This document shows positions 18,101-30,100 of a stretch of 64,000 nt of DNA, piece after piece. The notes beneath the pieces were generated by a model, which was not told the origin of the DNA, did not search any database, and saw nothing but the letters and a program-made list of their open reading frames with translations. The stretch comes from MFD04580-c1 sp963702995 (GTDB lineage Bacteria > Planctomycetota > Phycisphaerae > Tepidisphaerales > Tepidisphaeraceae). The stretch lies in NCBI GenBank assembly GCA_963702995.1, contig OY969783.1, forward strand, positions 3,162,001 through 3,226,000, in the 5' to 3' direction. Numbering within the stretch: the stretch's first letter is position 1; the number at the start of each line of letters is the position of its first letter. A program made the translations under genes and the position numbers.

Positions 18101-21100
18101 GTGATCGACCCGCCCTGGATCGTCGTCAAACCCTTGTTGCTCTGATCGTTGACGAGGATCCCACCCCCAGCCAGCACAAGCTGATCCAATGGGCCATTGA
18201 GGCCGAGCGTCGTCGCCTGTTGGGCGTTGAGCACCGCCAGGGTGTTGAGGGTCTGTCCCGCGATCGCCACCGTGTTAGCGGTCGTGTTGGAATTGACGGT
18301 GGCGCCACCGCCCAAGGCACCGTAGTTGGCGGTGCCGTTGCTGTTGGGGGTCGTCACGCCGGCCAGGTTGGAGTAGGTTGCCCAGTTGACCGTATTACCG
18401 GTATTGGCGACCAGGTACTGCGGCCCAATGATGCCGTTCACCATGCTGCCGGCATTGAACGGCGCGCCGTTCAACTGCGCGATGTAGATGTGAGCGTTAG
18501 CGGCCGCGAAGTTCCCCAGAGCGCCGCTGTAAGGAGCGTCGATCAGCAGTGAACTGCTGTTGCTGTTGTTGAGGTTGGCGACGTTGAACGTCGGGGCCGA
18601 GTTGTTGCCGTTGTTGCTGTACTGGGCGACGTAGAAGAGGTTGGACCCGCCGTTGAGGTTGACGGTACCGATGTTCTGGGTCGTCTGAAGCGAACTGGGG
18701 TTCACCCGGAAGGCACCGCCCGTCAGGTTCAACGCGGCCGAGCTCGAGACACGCTGATTAATGTTGGCCAGGCCCGAGTTATCGAGCTGAAGCTCCGAGA
18801 AGTTCGCATTGATCGTCGTGCTGGCCAGCGTCGCCTGATCGCGCAGGACTAGCGTGCCGCCGCGCACGGTGGTGGTGCCCGTGTAGCTCTGCGGGCTCGA
18901 GAGGGTCAGGGTCGTATTGCCGGCCTTGTCAAGGCCCAGGTTCCCGCTGAAGACCGTGCTGATGACCGTGCTGGTGTTGTTGGTGATGAGCGTCGCGGGG
19001 GTGGAACTGGAGTTGGTGATCACCGAGTTCGGGCTGGCCGCGGTCCCGCCGGCGAACGGAAGCGGGTTGGTCGTGGTCAGCGTTCCCAGCGTGGTGGTCA
19101 CGCCGTTGATATCGAAGGTGCCGTTATTGACCGCCAAGGCCTCGGCGCCCGGCGTGCCCGAGCCGTTAGGGTAGTAGAACAGCGGGTTGACCGGCAGGTT
19201 CGATCCCAGTTGGAGCGTACCGCCGTTGATCGTGATGACCTGCGACGTACTGGTCAGGACCGGCTGGTTCAGGATCAGCGTGCCGCCGTCCGCCTTGGTC
19301 AGGCCGCCCGTACCTCCATTGATCGAGGCGTTCAGGGTCAGCGTCGAGCCGGCGAGCACGTGCCAGTCGGAGGTCACGCCCCCGGTGTTCACCTGGCCGG
19401 CGGTCAGCGCGTTGGAGCCCGCGACGTTCAGGATACCGTCGGCGTTGGGGGTGATCGTGAGCAGCGCACCGTTCGCGCCCCAGGGATTGCCGGGGATGAT
19501 CGCGAGGTTCACACCGCCGCCACTCTGAAGCGTCAGCGTATTCGCCGTCACGCTCGCAGGCACCTGCCCGGGCGACAGGGCGTTGCCCGTCGCTGAGCCG
19601 AAGGCCACGGCGCTCAGGCTCACGTTGGTCGTGTTTGTCGTCGCGGTCGTGAGGGTCGTCGCCAACTCGCTCGCGGCCGTGATGCCGGCCCCGAAGCCCA
19701 GCGGCCGCACCAGGCCCGTCGCCGAGTCAATGGTGAGGAAGCCCTGGCCCAGGCCGTTGGCCGTGCTGTCCACAAGGATATCGGGCCGGACCGTCTTGGT
19801 CGTGGTGTTGTTCGCGCCACCGCCCTGAGTCGCGGGCGTCGATAGGCCGGGGGGCGTCAGAGGCGTGCCGCCGGTATTGGCGAACTGCAGCGTGGCGTTG
19901 CCCGCACCCGCGGCCGACCCCAGGTTGCTGCCGCGAATGAGCAGCGACGTCTGAGCGCCTTGGCCCGCGAGGGACTGCAACGTCACGTTGACGCCCGCGG
20001 TTCCCGCATTCAGCGTCACGATACCGCCGCCGGTCACCCCGACAGAGCCCAGCGCCTCGTTGGCGGCCGTGGAGCCGTTGCCGCTCACCGTCAGGTTACC
20101 GCCCTGCATGTTCAGGGCGCGGACGGTGGGGGCGAGCGTGTTGGCGGTGGTGAAGAACGCCCCGCCGAGGCGATTGTCCTGCTCCGCCGCGGTGGCGTTG
20201 TCAACCAGCAGCGTACCGCCGGTGTTGAGCGTGTACGTCTGGAAGTTGGCGACACCGGCCGCGTTCACGGCGACGCTCCCGTTGGAGACCGCGAGCGTAC
20301 CGCTGGCGGTCGTGTTGCCGCCGCCCGTCAGCGTCCAGGCGCCCGTGCCGATCTTGGTCACATTGAGGAGGCCGGTGGCGTAAGGGCTGGCGAACGAGCC
20401 GGCGTAGGAAGTGCTCGTGTTATCCAGGCCGGTCGTGATGTTGCCAGCCGTGCCCTGAACGCCGTTCAGGAGAACAGCCGAGGGGCTGCTAGAGGTGATC
20501 GAGCCCAGGACCAGGCCGGCATAGCCGGCGCCTTGGTTATTGCCGCGGGCGTCGATCGTGGTGCCGGCCGCCATAGTTACCGAACTGCCCAGGATCGCCA
20601 GCGCGCTGCCGCTGCTGGGGCTGTAGGCGAGGCCACCGGTGTTGAGGTTGAACGCCGTGCCCACGAGGTTCGTGCTCTGCCCGCCGATGCCCAGCCAGCC
20701 GGTGCCGCTCTTGGCGATGGCGCTGGCGGTCGTTGCGATGTTGGCGTTGACGGTAAGGCCAACCTGGTTCGGCGAATAGACGTTGGCGTCAACCTGGATG
20801 ATCGGCGTGGCGTTCGTCAGGTTGATGAAGCCATTGATTACGGGGACCGTGTAGGTTTCGGCGTTGTTGGTCGAAGTGAGCTGGCCTGCGATAGTCAGCG
20901 TGCCGGCCCCGGTGAAGACGGTCGGGCCGTTACCGGTGTTGGTGCCGCCGTTGGTGCCGCCATTGTTGCTAAAAGTCAGGTTCCGGATCGTTTGAGTGTT
21001 GGAGGCATTCTGGTTCGGGAGATTGGCGGAGCTGCCCATATTGTACTGCGCCGCGCCGTTGATCGTGATGCTGGATGTCGCCGCCAACTGGTTTGGCAAC

Positions 21101-24100
21101 TGCTGGTTCAGCGAGGTGGTCGATACGGCCAGCGAATCGGTGCCGGCGTTGGTGCTGCCGCTGAGGATCACGTTGCCTGGGATGGCGGGGCCAACCAGGC
21201 TGTTGAGGTTCAGGAACACGCCGCTGTCGTAGAAAGTCCCGGTGAACGTGTTGGCATTCGTCAGCGTCAGGTTCGCGCCGTTGCCGTTGGCCAGGTTGTC
21301 AACGATGACGTTCGTGTTGCCCGACGGGCTGTCGATGATCTTCGAGTTGACCGTCGCGGTACTGCCGCCGACGTGGACGTACAAGTCGGCACCCGTACCC
21401 GCCTGGATCTGGCCGGGGGTGGTGGTCGAGCCGAAGGTGAAGTTGGCGTTGGTGGTCAGCAACCCGCCTGATTGGAGCTGTAGAGTGTCGGCGGGGTTGT
21501 TGAAGCTGAGCGTTGCGTTCGCGCCGGTAAAGCTGTTGGTGACGATCGTCGAGGGGGTGCCCGCCGCGGTCGGCAGCGTGACCGCGCCGGTGACGTAGCT
21601 GTTGATGCCCGCACCAAAGGTGCTGACCGGCTGGTACTGCAGCGGGCGAACGCCGGAGGCGGGGTCGTAGGTGGCGAAGGCCCAGCCCTTTTCACCGTTG
21701 AGGCCCGTCACCGTTGCCCACGGCCCGATCAGGCCGTTGGTGAGCGTGGGGGGCGAGGTGAAGAAGAATCGGGGGTTGTCGCCGACGCCGAAGCTAGCGC
21801 TACCGATGCCCCCGGTGAAGTTCAGCGTGCCGCCTCGGGTCGGAGTTCCGAGGCTGGCGAAGGTCACCTGCAGGGCACTGCCCTGGTTCATTGCGACTTG
21901 GGAGCCAATGGAACTTGAGCCGACGCCGATGTTCAGGGCGCCCAGCGAGATTGCATCGACCGGGGTGGAGCCTGTGCCGGCACGGCTGCGGAACTGAAGG
22001 CCGCCGCCATTGAGCGTGATCGGGGCGGTGCTCGACAGGCGGTTCGAGACGGCCTGAACGCCCGTATCGTCCCAGATCAAGGCCGCCTGGGTCACAGTGA
22101 CCGACGTCGTGTTCTGCATCGTGCCCAGATCCACCAACTGCGTCGCACCCCCTTGGAACGTGGCGGAGCCCGAGAAGGTGTTGGGCGAATTGACCAGAAG
22201 CGTATTATTGCCGTCGCGGACAAAGTTGAGCGTTGCCCCGCTCGCCGAGCCGCTCAGCCCCACCGTGTTGCCGCTGATCGTGCCAATACTTTGGCCGTTA
22301 GAGATGTTGCCCGCCCAGGTCTGATTGCCGCCGAGAGCGACGGAGAGGGTCGCCGGCGTGCCGACATTGCTGTTGACGATCGTGCCGCCAGCCAACTGCG
22401 TGGCACTGCCGCTGCGGAGGCTGCCTACTGATTGGAGGGTGCCGTTCAGATCGAGCGTGCCGCCGAAGGAAACGGTCAGGTTCTGGCCCGTGGCGCCGCT
22501 GCCTTGGTTGCCGGGCGTCGGGCCGGTCGTCAGCGGGCGGAAGATCGTGTTGTTGCCGCCGGCCAACTGAAGCGTGCCGCCGTTGACGACGGTGTCACCG
22601 GTATAGGTTTCGGCGGCGCCCAGCACGAGCATGCCGCCATCGGCCTTGGTCAGGCCACCGCCGTTGACAAAGATTGGCGCGCTCACCGTGAGCGTGGTGC
22701 CCGTTCCGGTGGTGTGGAAGATCAATTCGCGATTGAGGTTGTTGGTCCCCGTGAGGATGCCCGGGCCGCTGATGGAGTAAGTTGCGACCGCGGCGTTGGT
22801 GCCGACGGCGAGGATGCCGCCGGAGTCGATCTGCAGGCCCGCGGCGCCGATCGTCAGGCTTGAGCTGGCCCCGTTGTTCAACGTCAGCGAGTTGATCGTC
22901 TGGGCGACCGGCACGCTGCTCAGGGGATTGGCGGCCGCCGCGCTGACCACGTTCGGCGTCGTCAGTCCGCCGGTGACCGCGCTGTAGAAGGAAAGCTGCG
23001 TGTTGGCGGTGGCGGTGGCGTTGGCGGACAGGGTGATCTGGCCGGCGCCGATGGCCGAGATGGTTGTGCCGCCCGCGATGCCGGCGCCGACCACTTCCAT
23101 GCCGGTCGTGAGCCCGGCCGTGTTGATGTTGACTGTGGCGTTGGCGTTGGTGGTGTTCGCGGCAAGCGCGGTGACGACCGTGGGGACCGACGTTACCGCG
23201 TTGGCCGCGTTACCGTTCGTCCCGACGATCGGCGCGATGCCGTTGGTGTTGCCGTTGTAACCGGCGAACGCGACGCCGACGCCGGTCGCGGAGGTGTCCA
23301 CCACCGCAAAGGGATAGATCAGGGCGTTGGCCGCACCAAAGAGGCCACCCTGGCCGACACTCTGGCCGTTGTTCCCGCTCGAGCCCAGGCTCGTCGCGCT
23401 ACCGACGAACGTCGCGGTGCCTGAACCGGGCGTGGCGCCGAGGTTGTCGCCGCGCAGGAGCAGGGTGTTCCCCGCGGCTCGGGCAAAGATCGAGGTGGAC
23501 GTTGACGCTACCTGAAGCGTGACTCCCGCGGTGCTTGCGCTGTTGATGGTGATCGTCGAGCCGCCATAGCCGTTGGCGAAGGTGGTACCGAGCGCGTAGT
23601 TGTTGCCGCCCTGGCTGGCGATTTCGGAGACCGCCGTGACGCTGTTGCCGTTGACCACCAGATTGCCGCTCAGGAACATGCCATGGTTGCCCAGGCGCTG
23701 CGAAGTCGCCGTGGTGCTGTTGTCAAGGGTCAGCGTGGCCCCCTGACGCAAAAAGTTCGCGTTGCTCGTGCTGGCGATCAGGGCCGTGCCGTTCATCGTC
23801 AAGCTGCCGGCCTGCACGTCGATGAGCGTCTCCGCGCCGGACCCGGTGCTGAGCGTCAGGTTATTCCCGCCGATCTTGGTGATCTGCTGTGCGCCGGTGA
23901 TGGTGCCCGTGAGCGTGATGCCGCCGCTTACCCCCGGCTGCAGGCTGGGGCCGCCGATCGCGGTCGTGCCGTTGAGCGTAATGTTGCCGGGATAGGTCGC
24001 GGCCGTGGCGCTGCTGTCAATCAGGGCGCCCAACTGGTTCGGGGCACCAACGCCGGTCACGCCGCCGCCGTTGAGCGTCAATGGTTTCGTCGTTGCGACA

Positions 24101-27100
24101 GCCTGGCCGTTGAGGTCCACCGTGGCGCCCGAGGCGACGATCGCCGGGTTGGTCACGCTGCTCGTGAACCCGGTAACCCCGGTGAGCTGAACGGTGCCGC
24201 CGTTGATATTGAACTGGCCGGTAAAGGTGTTGGTGTTGCTCAGGGTTAGGACATCGGGGCCGACCTTGTTGAGCGCTGAGCCGGCGACGCTGTCCTGGAG
24301 AGTCCCGAGGATGTTGATATTGCCGAAGCCGCCGATCGCGGCGTTGACTGTGGCGGTCGCCGCGCCAATCGAGACGGTGCCGCCGGCCGGGAGGCTGGCG
24401 GTGTTGGCGCTGCTGTTGTAGAGGCCGGCACCCGCCGCGCTGCTCTTGCTCGCCGGTCCGGCGCCGCCGTTGAGGATGATGTTGCCGGTGGTGGCCACCG
24501 TCTGGCCATTCAGGTCAAGCGTGGCGGGCGTCGTCGTGGCGACGCCGATGGTCGTCGTACCGCTGGTCAGGCCACCGCCGTCCTGGAGCTGGACGAAGCC
24601 GCCGCTGATGTTCAGCGCGCCCGTGAACGTCCCGCCGCTGGCGAGGACTAGGGTGCCCGCGCCGGTCTTGGTCAGGCCGTTGCCGCCGTCGGTCAGGCCG
24701 CCGGCCAGCACGAGCGTGCCAGTGGTCGGGTTAACCGTGCCGCCGGTGCCCAGGGTGGTCAGGCCGGTGACGACGAAGGCGCCGTTGCCCATCGCGCCGG
24801 CCGTTCCGGTCCCGTTGGCGACCGTGAGCGTCACGCCGTTGGACAGGGCCAAGCTCGGGACGGCGTAATTGAAGTCGGAGCCCAGGCCGTCAATGGTTGA
24901 GTTGGCGGTCGCGGCGATGGCGTTACCGAGGATCGCGGCGTTCTGAAAGTTGTTGGCGCTGGTGTAGTTCGTTGCATACGACGTGGCCGTGAGGGGCAAC
25001 GCCTGCAGGAAGTTGACCGGCGGCTGACCGGTGATGTTGTTGCCTGCGGTATCGGGGCCGGAGTAGAGGACCTGCAGGCCGCCGCCGCTGCCGATATTGA
25101 ACCCGCGCACCGTCACCATATGGTTGCCGACCGAGAGGCTGACCGAGCTGAGCCCTTGCTGGTTCAAACCGTGGCCGCCGCCGACATCGTTCTGCAGGAG
25201 CTGGCCATCGACCACGATCTGCATCTGGTCGTCCGAGCCGCCGCCGAAGTAGTAGGTGCCGCCGCTGGTCACGGTGAGGAGCCCCTGGAAGAGGCTCAAG
25301 CTGTTCGACAGGGCGCCGGTGTTGACGCCCGCCGGCCCCTGGCGGAGCCCACTGTCGTTGGGCTGCACACCAACCAGCGTGCTGTTGGGGGCGATGCCGA
25401 AGTTTGCCGCGTTGGCCATGGTCGCCTGGCCCGTGAAGAAATACTTTCCGGTTAGGCCGCCGGGGGTGTAGTTCGCGGCGCTGGCCGTCGCGTAGTAGGG
25501 CGAAAGCTGAAGCGTGCTGCCGCTGTTGAGCGTAACCGTGCCGGTGCCCAGCGGCGTATTGTTCTGGCCCGACCCGATCGAAACCTGCGTCGTGCCGGTG
25601 ACGGTAAAGCCCGACCCGCCGGTGTTGCTACCACTGTACACGAGCGTGCCGGGGCCAATGTTGGTCGGCAGGTTGGTGCCGATGGTGAACCCGCCGGGCA
25701 GGACCAGGGTCAGGCCGGAGCTGACGTTAAACGTGGCGGGGCTCGTGGTATTGGCACCCAGCTGGCTGGACGTGAACTGTAGCCGGTAGCCGTTGCCGCC
25801 GGTGACGTTCAGCACCGTGCCGGGAGCCGCGCTGCCTAGATTCTGAATGCTGCTGGTGAAGGAATACCCGCTCGTCGGGTTACCGGTCACGGCGCCGTAG
25901 TCCAGGCTCCCCATCACGATGGTGTTGCCCGTGTTGGCGCCGTTGTTGTTGACGTCGATGAAGGCGTTGCTTTGCGAGCTGTTGATCTGGACGTTGTTGC
26001 CGTAGGTGATCAGGCTGTTATTGCCGGTCCCGCTGTGGTGCAGGGAGAGCACGCCTCCGTTGATCAGCACCGCGCCGGTGCCCAGCGAGGTGCCGGTGCC
26101 GCCCACGCCGGTGGCCAGTAACGTACCGGCGTTGAGGACCACCCCGCCATTGAACGTGCTTTGGGCGCCGACGTTGTTGTTGAGCTGCAGAGTGCCCAGC
26201 CCAGTCTTCACGATGGCGGACCCGGCCCCGGTTACGGTGCTGGAGATCGCACCGGTCATATTCGGAGCGTTGACGTTGATGTTGACGGGTGCCCCGGCCG
26301 GCAAGGCGAAGGTCTGGCTGCCGGCCCCGAGGGTAAGGCTTGCGGCCGCGGTCGATGGGGCGTCGAACGTGAGGTTGTTGCCAGTCAGCACCACATTGTT
26401 GCCGACGCTGAAGGCGCCGGTGCTGTAGAGCGTGTTGCCGCTGTTGAGGGTCAGCGTGCCGGTGCCAAGCGGGCCGGTGAGCGGCCGTCCGCTGGCCTGG
26501 TTGGTGCTGCTGGCGGCGATGGTCAGGGCGGTGTTGCTGGCCAGGTTCACGCCGCCGGTGAACGTGCTGGCGCCTGAAACCTGCAAGTTGCCGCCGCCGG
26601 TGACGCTAACAACATTGTTAGCGTTCTGAAGGGCCGAGGCGATGGCAAGGGTCGGTTGATAGGGAGCGAGGTTCTGCCCGTTGAACGTGATCGGGTTGAC
26701 CGTGATCGTCGGGGCCCCGACGTTGCCGAGGTCAACGACGCCGCCTGTCAGGGTGTTGACCGAGGCCGTCGTAACACCACCGACGTTGTTGGACGACGCG
26801 GTGATCGTACCGCTGGTGATGTTCAACAGGCCGGTGTTGGTGAGCGTCGGGTTCGAGCCGCCATCGTTGTTGAAAGTCAGCGAGCTGATGGAGTTGGCGA
26901 TGTTGCGGAAGGTGATCGTGTTCGTGCCGGCCGTGACACCCGAACCGGTGCTGACGGTGACCGTGTTGGTCGCCGGGTTCACGGCGGTGACAAACTCGCT
27001 GCCGGGAATACCGGTACCGGTGACGTAGTCGCCGACGTGGACCCCGTTGGTGCTGGTGACCGTCAGCGTATTGGACCCGAGGGTGGTAACGGTGCCGCCA

Positions 27101-30100
27101 AGGCCCAGGTCGGACGCCGTCGTCAGCGTGCTGTTGCCGGTGATGGTGACGGCCTGCGGTGTGCCCGGGTTGATCAGGCTGCCGGCGGTTTGCGTCAGGT
27201 TGCCGCCGTTAAGGAAGATGCCGCCCGTCCCCAGCGCGCTCTGGCCAACCGTGACATTACCACTGTTACCAAGGGTCAGCGTGCCCTGGTCAACATAGGT
27301 GCCGCCGGTATACGTGTTGGTGCCGTTGATCGTCGCGCCGCCGCTGCCGCTCTTGACCAGCGCCGCGCTCCCGATAATCGCGCTGTTGACGGTGAGGGTG
27401 CTGCCCCCGAGCAGGAACAGTTCGCTGCCGGTGGTGGTCAGATTCCCTTGGTTAGTGGCCGTGCCGGTGGTGACGCCGAAGGGGAGCGCGCCGATGGTCA
27501 GGGCGCCGCCGCCGGCCATCAGGCCGCCGCTGGAGACCGTGAGGGTGGTCCCGGCGGTCTGGACAACGTTGACGGTGCCTGTCGCACGCAATGAGTTGAC
27601 CGTCATCGTGCCGATGGCGACGCCCGTTCCGGTGCCCATCGAGACGTTGTCGGTCGATGCGGCGTTGTTGAGCAGAAGCGGGGAGTACCCAGCGAACCCG
27701 GTCGTGCCCAGGGCGCCCACGCCGTAGGTCGGGTTGTATGCCGCGAAGTCGTTGCCGTTGACCGTGAGCCCGCCCCCCAGCAGCGAGCCGGGGCCGCTGG
27801 CGGTCGTGGCACTTTGCCCGCTGATGAAGATCGTCGGGTTGGTGCCGATCGTGCCCAGCACACCGTTGGGGTTCGTGAAGTTGATGGTCGAGCCGGGCGT
27901 GCGGGTCAGGCTCGTGAGGGTCAGAGCCGCGGCGGCCGTGCCCGACGTCTGCACGGTCGTCTGCACGGTGTTGTTGATCGTGTTGGCGCCTTCGGTGGCA
28001 GTGACGGCGCCCACGGTTTCGGCCGAGTTGTACTGGGTGCGGCCGATGTAGGAGAGCGTGCCGCCGCCCAGCGAAATCGGCAGTGAGGCCGACAGGCGCG
28101 TGGGCAGATCGATTGTGCCGCTGTTGTTGTCCAGGGCGAGGGTGCTGCGATTGATCGTCAGGCTGCTGGTGTTCTGGAACGCGCCGTTGTTGAGCAGGGT
28201 CACCTGGCCGCCAGCCAGGTTGATCAGCGTGGGGCCGGAATAGGTCTGCGGCTGAGTGACCGTCCAAGTGTTCTGGCCCGAAACCACTAGGCCAAGCCCG
28301 CCCGCGATCTGGCCAGCCCACGTTCGGGCCGCATTATCGCGCTTAAGGTTGACCACCGCGCCAGCGTTGCCGGTCACGGTAGAATTGCTGCCGACCGGCC
28401 CAGGGGGGCGACAACGCCTGCGTCACTGAACAGGTCGGTCACGATCTGTGAGTTGCCGTTCAGTTGTACTGTCGTGACGGTCGGACCCGCTCCCAGTTCC
28501 AGGTAGTTAGCGAACTGGATGGTGTTGTTTCCGGCGTTGAGGTTCAGGGTACCGGCATTCACAACTGTCTGACCGCTGTGAAACGAGGTGCCCGCGAGGG
28601 TTAGCGTCCCGGGGTCAGCCTTGGTGATTCCCGAATTACCCGCCGTGCCGCCGCCCACGATGTTGCTCGCGACCGTCAGGTTGACGCCGGCGGGCGTGTG
28701 GAAGATCAGTTCGTTGGTACCGCCGGTGAGCTGGCCGCCGCTGATCGTGTTGGCGCCAGCGCCGTCCAAGGCCAGCACCGCGCCACCCAACGCATTATTG
28801 GCGACGGTAAGCACTTGGTTGCTGTTGGTCAGCGCCAGCGTCGCACCGCTGTTTAGCGTCAGCGAGTTAATCGTCTGGGCCAGCGTGTAATTGGGGCCGC
28901 TGCTGACGCCGGCCAGGCCGATGTTGGTCCCCGTGGTCGTGAAGGTCAGGCCCGCGGCCGCGGCCTGGGCGGCGGTGGTGTTGGCATTGATAGTGACCGA
29001 CACGCCCGGGTTGATCGCGATGATGAATGCGTTCGCCGGCAGGCCAGTCCCGGTCACCGAGCTGAGCGACTCACCGACGAATAAGCCGCCCGTGCTGGTG
29101 GTGTTAATGGTGGGAGAGGCGGTAAGCCACGTGCCGCTGATGATCGGCGTGCCGCCCGGGACGCCGTTGTAGTTGAAGTTGTTGACAAAATTGGCGGTGG
29201 TCTTAGTCGCACCGAGGTTCCGAAGGAAACCGTTGGCGCCGACTACGGTCGATGTGGCGAGGCTGATGGTGCCGTTGTTGTTGACCAAGGCCCACGGCAG
29301 GACTCCGTAGTTGGCGAAGCCGGCAGTGGTGCCAGCGCCTTGGAAGTTGGCGGCCGTCGTACCGGGGCCGGTACTGATCGTGGATGAAGCGACCCCGGGG
29401 CTTAGTGCGGTGACGAGGGGCGCGCCGATCGAGTTGAAGGTTGCGGTTGAGAACTGGCTGTGAGTCCAGGTGCCGGCGCCGCTGGTCAGCGCTAGATTGG
29501 TCTGCTGGCCGGTGCCCGGCGTGACGTTGAGGCTCGTCTGGCCGCGGCCGACGTTCAGGCCCAAAAACGTCTCCGTGGAGGTTGCGCCCGAGTTGCCCAG
29601 CAGGTTGAAGGTAGCGCCACCCACTGTGGTGAACGTGTGGCCACCGGTGCGGCTGGGCGTGTTCGTGCCGGTGTCGTCGGCCGTTAGGGTGCCGCCATAG
29701 TTGACCAGCACGGCGCCGGTGCCTTGCACAGCGCCGCCCGACAGGACGATCGTGCCACCCTGTGCCGCCAGAGCCCCGCCTGACCCGGTTTCCGACACGG
29801 TGAAGAGCAGGGTACTGCCGGGGCCGGCCTGCATCGCACCGGTGCCGGTGATCGCACCCGTAATGGCGACACCGCCCGAGCCCGCCTGTCCCGTCCCGCC
29901 CGTCCCGACCGTAACAAAGCCTCCGGTGTTGGTCATCGCCGCGCTGATGGTCAGCGGGTTTGCGGGGTCGTCGTTCCCGATCGTGGCGGCGTTGGAAATT
30001 GTGAGTGCCCCGCTCCAGCTGTTGGGGCCGGCGACGTTCTCCAAAGCGCCGCGGCTCTGAATGCCGCTGTTTTGCAGCGTGTAGGCCTGAGTGAAAGTGG

